A DNA stretch of 64,000 nucleotides from Ailanthus altissimus (Eukaryota; Streptophyta; Magnoliopsida; Sapindales; Simaroubaceae), in contig OX327686.1 in NCBI GenBank assembly GCA_946807835.1, forward strand, positions 7,998,001 to 8,062,000, written 5' to 3'. Shown here in pieces: positions 37,387 to 49,900 of this stretch. A program made the position numbers and the translations under genes. The notes beneath the pieces were generated by a model. That model was not told the DNA's origin. It saw nothing but the letters and a program-made list of their open reading frames with translations, and searched no databases. Each line of letters starts with the position of its first letter. The stretch's first letter is position 1.

Positions 37387-38690
37387 TGTTTATGCTCAAA
37401 ATATAATGCGGCTATCGTAGTATAGATTGAGGTGTCGATTCCACGAGGAAACTTTTGATAAAATAGAGTGGTGAAGTAAAATATTAAAGCAGTAGTAAAT
37501 GAAAAAATTAATTAATTAGTTTAAGTGGATGAGATAAAGTTGTCTATGAATTGAGAAAAATGTCTTATGATGATTTAAGTAAGGCTTTGAGAATCACAAT
37601 GGTTCATTAGCTTGACCGTAGCAACACGGATTCCCACTTATGCCATCCTAACATCCAGGGTTTTCCAGTAAAGATTATATGCTTTATAAATCTACTCTAT
37701 ACTTTGATTCAATGTTTATAACACGATTAAAAGTTTCATATCCCAAACAATCAATCGAAAGATATGTAAAATACAGCACATTTGATAACACGTATATTTG
37801 ATGTGACTAAACTCTTTACAAACATTAACACAAATCATGTTCATTTATACAATTTATCTATGATCAACAATATATCATTTTGACAATATTGCAGTAAAAG
37901 ATCAACTTGAATATCAAACATTTATTGTCTTTACATGTTATCCAAGATCGACAATATATCAATTGATAATATTACAATAAAAGATTAACATATAAAACAA
38001 TATTACCAATAACAATTATAATTCAACAAGAATCACATAAGAAAAGCATGACTAAAAATATATGAGATATAAGAATTATAACTTCTGGATTATAGAAAAT
38101 AATATAGATAAGAGTTTAAGTAAACCAAACTTACAAAATATTTGTAGCTCTTGACAATGAATCAAAGCATAGAATTAGATTTATTACACATAAAAATTTA
38201 TCTCTTAGCCTTACCAAGAACTCTATCCTAGATTACAATGCATGTTAATGAGAAGAAAATAAGAAAGAATTATCTAATGTTGAAAACGTCCTAAGAGTGT
38301 CCTTATATAAGCAATGAATGGAAATGTGTTAAGTATGACATTAATCTTCAATAATTTAGGCCAATAACTCGTTCACTCACTTGCAGCATATTTTTTATAA
38401 TGTAAATGATCGATGTAACCTTGTGGCCGACATGAAAGTTATAGCATTTTTTCTCTTCTTTCTATAGCCACCAGGTTCATACAAATTGGATGAGTATCCA
38501 ATGAGATATGGGCAAAATTCCAAAGATACATCAGATTTCGGCTAACAACCCTTTTACCCACTTGCAACATAATTTGGTCTATGATAACGACTGATTTGGA
38601 CTTTACCATCAACATAAGAGTTGTTGATAATTAAGTCAGTATTTCACATCTTCAAGAATTATATCAATTGAATACGTATTTACTTGAAAA
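37387..38690 (+). mobile_element. Non-coding LTR-type element, copy B (inverted relative to copy A)
   Basis: Starts TGTTTATGCTCAAAATATAA, carries GTGTCGATTCCACGAGG at 37432-37448, and is similar for about 1.2 kb to the reverse complement of 5097-6287. Shared blocks include AAGATCAACTTGAATATCAA, ACATTTATTGTCTTTACATG and GTTGTTGATA. Similarity to copy A fades near 38690, so the right end is truncated or replaced. ACGCC precedes it at 37382-37386, but no matching duplication can be assigned. Confidence 0.7.
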
Positions 38691-38806
38691 AAGTTTGGGA
38701 GAAACTACCATTACGTGGCAGTAACTCGTCGAGAAGCCATGACATCATCACACTGAGCCGACCAGCTCTGACATTCTCAAACTCAGAAGAAAGCCAATCA
38801 CTATAA

Positions 38807-40979
38807 TGTTGGAGCTAGTGCTCACGTGCCATTCCAATATTGTATGAATATTAATTGTTAATATTTATACAATAAACATTTCGAATAAAGATTGTTAATA
38901 TCATATTAATATGGTAGAATGCTTGTAACATTATAGACATTGTTTGATCTGAAAGAGTTCAGATCTGGTCTAAAGGAGTTTAGATCAGAACTAATAGTTA
39001 TCAAAGCTGAGAGTTATAAATGCTAAGAGTTAGCACTGTTAAGAGTTAACAGGTTATAAGAGTCAGCGAGGTCTAAAGAGTTAGAACCTTGTCTATAATG
39101 GGACAAAAACCCGAGAGTATACTTGTAATGATATAGTTGCAAAGAGTTACAATAGGTGTTAAGAAATATCATTATGTAAGTATGTCTCAAAGATAATGTT
39201 CCTGATCTATAATCACCAATGCGGGTCTATCGGTGATTCACTTTATATAGATTAGTGTATGTCTATATCTGACTGGTTCAGATAGTTGTTCTTAGTGACC
39301 ATGAGCTTAGAGCTTGTATAGGCATGCAGGTATCCAGTCAGGACTGGATACTGAACAGATTTATGAGGACCTCAATAGATATCCTATGACACCGTCAAAG
39401 GAAGGTCCTCTCGAGTTGAGTAGTATTCGTGGTCCTTTGACCTGAGCGCCACGGTGGTCTTGTGAGTGATCCATCATGCTTTGGTTTCACATATGTCAGA
39501 GACCTTTCATGGTCTGACCGCTATGTGTCGCTGGGTATGGTCCGATGCTCATGGAGTCCGGTGTGTGTAGATACGGGATCCGTCAGCTTACGTAGGTAAG
39601 TTGTATATCCGATGCTCCGAGATTGTATTTCATAAAGTCTTGTGGCCACAAGCATAAACCCGGGAAAAGAGTTTCCCACAGGGTTAAACAATATAGCAAA
39701 AGTGTTTGCGTATATTGTTTATCGAGATACGAATCTGGAGATAAGATTATGGATGAGCAAATGGGAATTTGACGGTGCTGATCTATATCCCCGCACATCC
39801 AAGGTATAAATGATGGAAGGATTATACGTATACGTTATGACCTTAACTTGTATGGTCTGTCACGCTGATTTGTAATATTCGTAACGTGTGCGTGGGGCAT
39901 CGATTATGGATTAATGGAATAGTTCTATTTGACAAATCGGGTGTGGACCTAGAGAGTCCCAATATGAAATGTACTCTTTGAGCACTTGGGCAGTGTACCG
40001 TATTGAATTGTTCAATATAGTATAATTCAGCAATTACTAAGGTTACGTTAACTAAAGTATATGGTTACATGGTAGGACCCACTTTAGGCTAACTTGATAA
40101 CCGAGTAAGGATATAATAGTAATTTTACTTTATGATAATAAGAATAAATATTTATTTATTTAATTGTTAAATAAATAATTTAATTTAACTATGATTAAAG
40201 GTTAATCATATGGTTAATTTAGTTAACTTTACTTAATGATTAAGTAAAGGTTAACCTAACCAAGGTTAAGTTAGTTAATTATGGTTAGAATAATTAAATA
40301 TTTATTAACTTAAAGGTTAAGTTAAAATAATCTAACTAAGGTTAAATGTTAACTAAGGTTAGGTTAAACCAAATGAAATGCAAATAAAATTCAAATTAGT
40401 TTAGAATTTATGCATTAGTATATAAAGTGAAATGAAATTGAAAATCATTAAGTTTTTAGTTTATATGTTTTGCATTTTTGGGAGCCATTTCAATTTGAGA
40501 AATTAGAATTCTTTGTTTTGTGTTTTAAGTGTTAGAACAACAAAACAAATTGAATTAATGGTTACTAAATGTAATAACTAAAAAAACAAGATTTGTTTTA
40601 TTTATTCAAGAGTTGAATAAAAGAAAAAACAAATTTAATTAAGTTAAATAGTTTAACTTTGAAAAATGTTTAAGAGTTAAACACATATGCTGGATTAAGA
40701 TGCTGCCATTCTAGACAATCAAACCCACCCTTGTTGATTGCTAGAATTGATCAAAGATTCATTTCATGGTGAACTTCAAGAAAATTAATCCAAAGGCTTC
40801 ATTGGTGATATTTCTCAATCTCGAATTTTCAGTTTATCAAATGTTATTTCTGTATTCATTGTATTTAATCTTCCACTGTGCACATGTATGTATGAGATAT
40901 GTATATTGTTTGTATGATGAACACAACCCACATGCAAGCACCCTAAGTTGATTTGCCCATCACAACACATAACCCAACA
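38807..40979 (+). mobile_element. Solo LTR (2173 bp), TSD TATAA
   Basis: Perfect terminal pair TGTTGG..CCAACA and perfect duplication TATAA (38802-38806 and 40980-40984). Similar to 2267-4295 in the same orientation. It is non-coding. A stretch at about 40170-40370 is dominated by repeated GGTTAA/GTTAAC words, making it locally simple. No internal region follows, so it is a solo LTR or a very large terminal-repeat remnant. Confidence 0.87.
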
Positions 40980-40984
40980 TATAA

Positions 40985-42076
40985 CGCCGCCTAAAAATCA
41001 ATTATAACTAGCTCAGATAGATAGGAAACCGACAGAAAAAAGAAGTAAAGAAAACAAACAAAGATAAGAAGGATAACTCGTACCGGCCAGGACAAAATAT
41101 AGTTTTCAATTTTGGATGAATCAAAACTAGAAACTAGTGGACCCCTATTCTTTCTTAGAAAATCACATTTGGGCTAAGGCCTCCTATCCCAAAAGAAGTC
41201 AGCCCCCAAGGGTCAAGCCAAATGTTTTCCTGTGGGACAGCCCTCCTCAGAGTCCATTACTCCTTGCTGGATAGCCCACTCCAAAGATAAGCCCATGGTA
41301 ATAGCCATCGGGCTAAGACCTAGCAAGGCTAGATAATGAAGAATTAACTCAAATTCAAAAGACTTAATCGACAATCTGAAGCACCTGCTCGATAGGACAG
41401 GCCAGAATATAACCAAAACAACCATTTACACACGAACTAGATCGTTCATCTCAGCACCTGCGTGATTAACAAAAAAATCAGGTCAGAACAGACACCAAGT
41501 TGGTTGTCTGCCGAACAAGCCGACTAGGTACAACTAGTGAAGTCACCAGAAAATCAGCTCTTTAAGAAGACATCGGACCACGACCAAGCGAACAGGAAGA
41601 GACTACTAAAAAACTGACCCAAGCATATCGAACTTAGCCTCACACTTAACCAAATCCACCTGTAAAGATAGGCATAAAGAATATGCCAAGAATATGCTTA
41701 ACGTATGTCAAAAAAATACCCAACGTGTGGCAGAAGTATGTTAAAAGAATATCAGCATAATGATATTTGCCGTGTGACAGAAGTACAGCAGAAGTAAAGT
41801 CAGAAGCATGTTAGGAAATATGCCGAAAATATACCCAGAAAGTCCTATGAAGATTAGTACTATAAAAAAAAAGAGACATAGAAGTAAGGGATTATGCCCA
41901 AAAAATAGAAGAACTAAACACAGACAGAAAAAAAGAGTTTTTTCCTTTATTTTTCAGCATTTTTTGCTTAACCTTCTCACCAGTCTCCTACCATAAAGAC
42001 CATTTCTAACTTAAGCATTAGAGAATCTTTGTCGAAACCCACCTCGGTGAGACCATCACGATAGCTTCGCTTATAT
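40985..42076 (+). mobile_element. Probable gypsy (Tat-like) LTR remnant
   Basis: Ends in a stretch containing CTAACTTAAGCATTAGAG (about 42008-42025), followed by CACCTCGGTGAGACCATCACG, the usual 3' portion of Tat/Retand-type gypsy LTRs in plants (family knowledge). A TATA-like ACTATAAAAAAAAAG is near 41860. A related block (CTAACTTAAGCATAGGAG) sits at about 49804. Short open frames here have no domain. Confidence 0.5.
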
Positions 42077-44826
42077 TTTGCAGGTTTTGTCGTAGCCGAT
42101 GAGGAAGAGAAGACCTAGATTTCTGCAAGCAAGCTCAACCTAGACGAGGTCTCAAGTGCTGATTATTGTTAACAAATTAATTTGAAACTCGTTGGCCCAA
42201 GAAACCACTTTTTCTAGTCAACAAATGTATTTATAAAATTAGAGGTTAACGTGTATAATAGATATTAGGGTTTGTGGTATATTTAAATAGTAAAAAATAA
42301 ATAATCAAATACAAGTGGATTTTAGAATTTTTTTTATTTTTTATAATTTTATACAAGAAAACATTAAAATTCAAATAAAAATAGTAAAAGAGGACTAATA
42401 AGATAAAATAGGGAGTCAAATAGCTGCTAGCACTCTTCAATTTTTCAATTTTATCACCTTCTAAGTTTGAAAGTCACTCCAATTACAACCTTTAAAAATC
42501 TCTTTGGAGTTCAAGAAGTATAATGGTTTAAATTGAACAAGTAAATTTAGAAATTTTAACTAATGGGAGTTGGACGTTAACTTGTGTGTGAAGGATGTAT
42601 AAGCAATATTAGTGACGGTTAAATTTAGTTTGGGTCCTATCTAAATTCCTTTAGATCAGATCTAAATTCACTCAGATCATACAATGTCTGTAACGTTACA
42701 TTACATGGTACCATTTAAAGAAGTATTAGCAATTTAATAAAAATGTACACATGTATAAACACATAAGTATATGTATATTCAGGGATGGCACGTAAGTACC
42801 AACCCAAATATTTTACAGGCTCTGTCGTAGCCAATGAGGTAGAGCAGACCTAGGTTTCTACAAGCAAGCTCAACCAAGACGAGGTCTCAAGTGCTGATTC
42901 TCGTTAACAAACAAATTTAAAACTCGTTGGCCTAAAAAACCACTTTTTCTAATCAATAAACATATTTATAAAATTAAAGTTTAATGTGTATAATAGATAT
43001 TGGAGTTTATGGTATTTATAAAGAAAAATAAATAAATAAATCATATACAAGTGAATTTTTAATTTTTTTTATTTTTTATAATTTTATATAAGAAAATATT
43101 AAAATTCAAATAAAAATAGTAAATAAGGAATAATGAGATAAAATAGCGAGTCAAATAGCAGCACTCTTTAATTTTTCAAATTTTTCACCTTGTAAGTCTA
43201 AAAGTTAGTCCAATTACAACCTCTAAAAACTCTCTTCGGAGTTCAAGAAATATAATGTTGTAAATTGAACAAGTAAATTTAGAATTTTTAACTAATGAGA
43301 GTTGGACTTTAACTTGTGTATGAAGGATGTATAAGCAATATTAATGATGGTTTAATTTAGTTTTGGTCATTATCTGAACTCATTTAGATCAGATCTAAAC
43401 TCATTCAAATCATACAATGTCTGTAATGTTACATTGTATGGTACCATTTAAATAAGTATTAACGATTTAATAAAAATGTACACATGTAAATATACATAAG
43501 TATATGTACATTCAATGATGGCACGTAAGCACCAACCTTAATATTTTACAGGTTTTTTCGTAGTCGATGAGGAAGAGAAGACCTAAATTTCTGCAAGCAA
43601 GCTCAACCTAGACGAGGTCTCAAGTGCTGATTATCGTTAACAAATTATTTTGAAACTCGTTGGCCCAAGAAACCACTTTTTCTAGTCAACAAACGTATTT
43701 AGAAAATTAGAGGTTAACGTGTATAATAGATATTAGGGTTTATGGTATATTTAAATAGTAAAAAATAAATAATCAAATGCAAGTGGATTTTAGAATTTTT
43801 TTATCTTTTATAATTTTATACAAGAAAATATTAAAATTCAAATAAAAATAGTAAAAGAGGACTAATGAGATAAAATAGGGAGTCAAATAGTTGCTAGCAC
43901 TCTTCAATTTTTCAATTTTATCACCTTCTAAGTTTGAAAGTCACTCCAATTACAACCTCTAAAAATCTCTTTAGAGTTCAAGAAGTATAATGGTTTAAAT
44001 TGAACAAGTAAATTTAGAAATTTTAACTAATTGGTTAGAAATTTTAACTAATGGGAGTTGGACGTTAACTTGTGTGTGAAGAATATATAAGCAATATTAG
44101 TGATGGTTAAATTTAGTTTAGGTCCTATCTAAATTCATTTAGATCAGATCTAAATTCATTCAGATCATACAATGTCTGTAACGTTACATTACATAGTACC
44201 ATATAAAGAAGTATTCGCAATTTAATAAAAATGTACACATGTATAAATACATAAGTATATGTACATTAGGTCTTCTCTAATGTACATAGAAACTTAGGTC
44301 TTCTCTTCCTCATTGGCTATGGCAGAACCTCCAAAATGTTAGAGTTGGTGCTGATTCTCATTAACAAATAAATTTAAAACTCGTTGCCCCGAAAAATTAC
44401 TTTTTCTAATCAAAAAACGTATTTATAAAATTAGAGTTTAACGTGTATAATAGATATTTGGGTTTATAGTATATTTATAAAGTAAAAAATAAATAAATCA
44501 TATACAAGTGGATTTTAGAATTTTTTTATTTTTTATAATTTTATATAAGAAAACATTAAAATTCAAATAAAAAATAGTAAATGAGGCTAATGAGATAAAA
44601 TAAGGAGTCAAATAGTTGCTAGCACTCTTCAATTTTTCAATTTTTTCACTTTCTAAGTTTAAAAATCAATCTAATTATAATGTTTAAAAATCTCTTTTAA
44701 GTTCAAGAAGTATAATGTTATAAGTTGAACAAGTAAATTTAGAATTTTTAATTAATGGGAGTTGGACTTTAACTTGTGTGTGAAGCATTTATAGGCAATA
44801 TTGGTGATAGTTACATTTGGTTTGGG
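42077..44826. repeat. Tandem array, four ~735 bp units derived partly from an LTR
   Basis: Landmark CGTAG(C/T)C(G/A)ATGAGG recurs at about 42091, 42826 and 43559, and GCTGATT..GTTAACAAA at 42158, 43626 and 44350 (every ~734 bp). Within units, the segment ending ATGGCACGTAAG(T/C)ACCAACC is the reverse complement of the 5' end of the 2.1 kb LTR family. The fourth unit is shorter. Its first ~50 bases (about 44280-44335) are inverted relative to the other units, and it fades out after about 44826. Confidence 0.85.
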
Positions 44827-46400
44827 TTCAAATTTTGCCCAACTCAAACCCAGACTTAGACTTAATTTCTGCTTTTAAAAACCAATCTGATTTCAAACTA
44901 GAATTTAATCTGGGCTTAATAATTTTTCTTTTTGGATTTAGATGATTTGAGAAATTTTAGGTGTTTCTATGTTTAGTGTATTAAAACACTTTATACGGAT
45001 TGCTAGTCAGGTGCAGGTTATCTGGGTTTGAATTTGCAAAACTCTTCAAGTTTTATGAATATAGACTAGGTTTTTCTAAGTTAGTGTATCCAAGTTTTTC
45101 CTAGTTTAAACTGAATCCGAGTTTATTTGCCAGCCTAAGCAAAGATGGCCTAATAAATATGAAGAAACATAATTAAAGGGCTAGTCTAAGGTTTATGATT
45201 TGTGATGTAGTTTGAAGGCTATTTTGACTTGGTGACAATCAAAAGTCATGTACATAGGCTTGGTCTTGGGCCAAGTAGTCGCAACTTGAGCCCACAATTG
45301 CTTTATAATGTTGTAATGACATTATTATTGTCTTAGGCTACCGTTAAAGCACTTTGTAATAGGCTTGGCAAAAGTGGTATCGCCAAGGCAAGCTAAGGTT
45401 TTGGAGCTTCAAGGCCTTTTTGTCGTATATGTGATAGCCATAAAAGCTTAGGATAATAATGGGGTAATTGAACGCAATAGTTGATTATTACATATGATGA
45501 TGGTGATCACGTGGCTTTATAAAGTTAAGGGATAAAGTTCATGTCAAACTGTGTCTTTTTGTTTTAACGTGAAACTCCTTCATTATTTTATCATATTTAC
45601 TATTAAAAACATATATAATGATAGCAATTTTTTTATAGATATTTTTTTCTATCACTAATTTTTTATAAAAAATTATCAAATATTTTTTCCTATCAATAAA
45701 TAGTGGTAGATTGCATTACAATAATTTTTTTTTTTATTTATCACTAACTTTTGATAATATATAATCATAAAATTGTGATAGAAAGACCACGTATATATAT
45801 TTCTTGGTAATGGAAATATTTAGGAATTATAAAGAAATATCTAAAAAAAAGGTGACATGCTAGTGTTCATTACGTTAAAATGACTTTTTTTTTAAATTTA
45901 ATAAAATGACATTATTTGAGTTTTCTTATTAGTTCTAAATGATGCCATTTCATTTCTTATTAAATATTCACTTAGAAATTAACTAACAGATGCTATTTTG
46001 AAATTACATTAATTATCAAAATGATGTTATTTTTGCTATTATTTAACAAGACCAAACCAGGTCGTTTTCATAACTAGAATTTTGATTTAAAAATTATCAA
46101 AAACAGCATCATTTTCATTAACATTACCTATTGAAATGACATTGTTTTTTTAATATTATTTGACAAGAGCAAAACGACATCGTTCCAAGTCGTAAAATAT
46201 TGATCTCACAAATTTCTAACATTCATTTTGATTAGCAATACTTAATGAAATAATATTGTTCAGTGATTGAAAAATTAAAACGATGTCATTTTATTTAGTT
46301 TTTGTTTGATTGAAAAATTGTCATTTTAGCCAATACTTATATCCCTTCACACTTGGTCGTTTTTGTTGTTTTTCATCTTTAAAATATTTTCACTCTTTCT
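44827..46400. other. Unassigned repeat-rich stretch
   Basis: No gene. The part 45220-45580 shares diverged blocks with 20640-21000. The part 45870-46330 repeats AATGACATTATT/AACGACATCGTT-like words at irregular spacing. A possible small foldback near 45600-45790 (CTATCACTAA and TTATCACTAA) is too AT-rich to judge. Confidence 0.35.
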
Positions 46401-46479
46401 CCTCAACTCAAGTATACCTTGGCTCAATATGCTATGATTGAAGGAATCCTTTACCTTTGGAACATTTTCATCTATACTT

Positions 46480-47520
46480 GAGGTGTTTGAGATTTGATAA
46501 AGCTGACTACATACTCTAAGAGATCCACAAAATGGTATATGAAAACCACTTGGCTGGTGAGTCTTTAGCCCATAAAGTTTATAGATTGGGTTACTAATCT
46601 AAGGAGTTTGTTCGGCAATGTGATGCTTGTTAGAGGCACAATAATAACATCCATACCTCGAGTAAGAACTTAAAGGCCATATATAATCCTTGGCCCTTCA
46701 CTCAATGAAGGCTCAACCTAATTGTATCGTTGTTTAAAACAAAAGGCTTAAAAAAATATGTAATAGTTATTGTGGATTATTTCACTAAGTGGATGAAAGG
46801 GGAACTCCTGACTAAGATAACAAAGAAGAAGGTCAAGGAATTTATCTAGAGGAACCTTATCTGTCGATTTGAGGTCTTATATGTCATTATCATCAACCAT
46901 AACAAACAATTTTATGGTGAAAATTTCAAGAGCTTTCTTCAGTAGTTAACCATACAACTTCATTTTACCTCCCCAACTCACTCAAGCTCATAAAAAAAAA
47001 CTATTGAAAAAGAAAATGGCCGAGAAAAAGAGGGGCTTAAATGAAGGATCTCCTGAGGTACTATGGCACTTAAAATCATAAGCATAACAACAATTGGGAC
47101 ACCCTTTGATGTGAAGCCATAATTCTCGTCAAGGTTAGGAATGCGACTCATCAACTGTTCTACTTCGATGAGACAAAGAATGAAGAATTGCTCTAAAGAT
47201 ATCTACACCTTGCTAAACAAAGAAGGGAACATGCAAAAAGTTTGAACAACAAAATGCTAGAGAATCGCTTCATATTATAACAAATGAGTCAAGAGTACTA
47301 GAATTTGTAGAGGGTGATTTACTCCTGAGAAATGTACTATTGAACACTAAGAATCCTATTGAATAGGTCTTCGGTCTTAATTGGGAGGGCCTCTATAAGG
47401 TCCTTAGGAGGATAAGGCCTATGACATACGAGCTTGGGTATTAAAGTGGGCGAGTTATCAGAAAACTCTAGAATGTTGAACTCTTCAAGAGATATTACCC
47501 CAAAACTTTATTGACCCATC
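46480..47520 (+). pseudogene. Second Ty3/gypsy integrase remnant
   Basis: Plus frames give a IHKMVYENHLAGESLAHK-type segment, then VRQCDAC near 46610, VDYFTKWMKGELLTKITKKK (about 46760-46825) and RNLICRFEVLYVIIINHNKQ (about 46850-46910). At the end come LNWEGLYKVLRRIRPMTYEL (about 47376-47435) and NVELFKRYYP (about 47474-47503). The order equals that of 1-4612, without insertions but with deletions and many stops. Same lineage as the first remnant by motif pattern. Confidence 0.85.
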
Positions 47521-49200
47521 GTATTTATCATTTTATTTCTAAAATTGTAATAAAAAATCTTCGAGCAGTGCTCAAGGGTCCCATAGTTTAACAAAATCAT
47601 TTTTAATATTCATCCCTATGCAATCATGTGTGCATGTCAAAAATCGTCATGATAAGGTAGCTTAAAAATTTATTTGTGGTAATTTTCAACAACGACCAAC
47701 GTTGCCCTAGGGACTTAGACAAAATTGGATAAACTTCTATAAGAAACGAGTAATAACTCGTTAGATGACTCATATTCGGGGATGGAGGTCTGGTAAATCA
47801 ATAAGAGAAGTATCCACCCAAAACTGCTAAACTCACAGAGTAAAATGATTTTATGCTTGGAAAATATGGCCTTTAAAATGATAACACTCTTTGGGGTATG
47901 ACTCTTCATAGACATTTCTAAACCCTGATGACTTATACCTCTGAATAATCTTAATCTAAACCCATTAGGAAATAGATGGTTAGATTACTTGAATAATTTG
48001 TTTACAAAATTAAGTGGGTGCTTAAGTCTGAACCTATAAACTGATGACTCTTTTTCCCACAAATTCTAAAGATCGATCCCTTCCCATATAAGATTGGTTT
48101 GTAGACATCTTTAAAATACTTAATAAAAATTCTAAGTAAGCATCAAGAGAACTAAGAACGAGGTCAAAATGAACCAATTAGTTACATAAAACTATAACTA
48201 AGGTTTAAGTTCTATTATTGCTTTAGTACTTAGCCTTTTTTTTTTTTTTGCTTTCATTGATAAACATGCTCGGCTCAAAAATAATTAAGCATCCTTAATA
48301 AAGTCATCATACTCGAGCAAAATATAAAAACAAACATAAATACTATAGAGGAAAAATAAAAGGCATTAAGGCTTTAGTTTGTTAAAAGAAATTAGTTCAT
48401 GTTCAAAAGAAGAGTAAATACAAATTAAAAAAACAAAAACCAAGTACAAGAGAAAGAAGTCTTCAGCCCTCAATAGCAAAGTGTGCTTGGCAACTAAATG
48501 CTCCATGATTGCCACCTTGCTCAACTCCGCTCAACTCTTTATTCAACCACCAAGTGAGTTGAGTCTAATTCCAGAAGTCCCATTTAAAAATTAAGTGGCG
48601 GCGCTTCACAGTCCCTTTCCAAATGTTAGGTGTCAGAAATGGGCAATTCACTTATAACCCCTTCAAGAGCGGTCGAGCAAATTTCACTTGCTCTACCTTA
48701 GAGATCGTGATGGAAGAGCTCAATGCTAAAAAAAAGGGCTCGAAAAGGTAGGGTCAATAATGGCCTTGGCAGTGTCAATAATAGTAAAATGATGACATGT
48801 CCTCGTGCTCACATCCAAGTCTATGACCTCGATAACTTCATCTTCAGTTGGTTGTTTGGATAAAGTATCCTCAAACTATTAGAGGTTATGGTTGGGGTAG
48901 TGCTCTTTAATGAGCTCCATTCACTTGGAGAACTCTTCACTTATGCCCTTTATCCACAAATCCTCTGAGGACTCGTGCTTCGTGGCCTAAACATCAACAA
49001 CTGCTCTACTTGCTCGGCTAGTTCGACGTAATCCGAACTCAAGGTAACAATAATAGTCTTGATTTCAGCCACCTTTGCCCCGATGACTACCTCCAACTAA
49101 ACAATTAATAAGACCACCTTAAGCTCACTACCACTGAAGAGCCTATCCAAACCCAAGCACTACAACTTAAGTTTCGAGCATTGAAAAGTTAATATTAAAA
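47521..49200 (-). pseudogene. Region downstream of gypsy pol, with antisense ORF relic
   Basis: No host gene. The minus strand at about 48780-48930 reads FEDTLSKQPTEDEVIEVIDL with neighbouring acidic sequence, similar to the minus-strand relic at 7440-7625. The stop-rich remainder resembles decayed noncoding parts of a gypsy element. A (T)n run is at about 48238-48250. Confidence 0.4.
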
Positions 49201-49900
49201 ACTGATTGACTCTTATTCTATCAAGGGATTTATCCCAAAAAAAAAGAACACCAGACCCCCAAAGAGCCCATGCCAAGGCCCATCTGCCTTCTTCCTAATT
49301 AAAAGACCTCTGTACAAGGCCTAGGGATCTCAGGCCTATAAAGCCCAAAAAGTTTGGGGCTAATATCATAGAAGATTGTCCTCAGTATCCTAGATTGGTC
49401 AGCCTCAATCTAACTAAACTCACCTCCCACTAAGGACTAATCTTGAAAGAGGATAACATCTTACCCCTACAACTTTGGATGCTTGTTATCCTGAAGATAC
49501 CAAGCATAATCCTTCCTAAAGATCTCAGATATATCCAATTCTTAGAATCTTAAGAATAGTCAACTCTTAGGATCTAAGAACATATGTCAGTCCCTAAAGG
49601 ACTCAGACAACAAAAGCGCTTAAAAAAGCCTATATAAATGGACGTATACTTCTTCAAAAAGGAGAAGAATTTCTTGAATACATAAATCCTCTCTAAAAAA
49701 GTGCAAAGCAGAGAATTCTTTGCATACATAAGCCTCTAGAAACAACAAGCTTATTTAAAACTCAATATTTTCATACCATCTCTTTTTCTTAAAACTATAT
49801 TGCTAACTTAAGCATAGGAGGATTATTGCCGAAGATAACTACCACTAGCATATCCTAACCAACTTTACGAGTGCAGTAACTGATCTCAGAAGTCAAAAAG
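49201..49900 (+). mobile_element. Probable 3' LTR remnant of the second gypsy element
   Basis: Includes a TATATAAATGG box near 49631, a GAAGAATTTCTTGAATACATAA leader-like zone and CTAACTTAAGCATAGGAGG at about 49804, as in Tat-like gypsy LTRs. It lies the expected way downstream of the integrase remnant. Termini not fixed. Confidence 0.45.

Noticed and set aside
37387..40988. Possible TSD ACGCC for copy B (37382-37386 and 40984-40988)
   Set aside because: The second ACGCC overlaps the TATAA duplication of the nested solo LTR and the sequence before it does not end in CA; probably chance.
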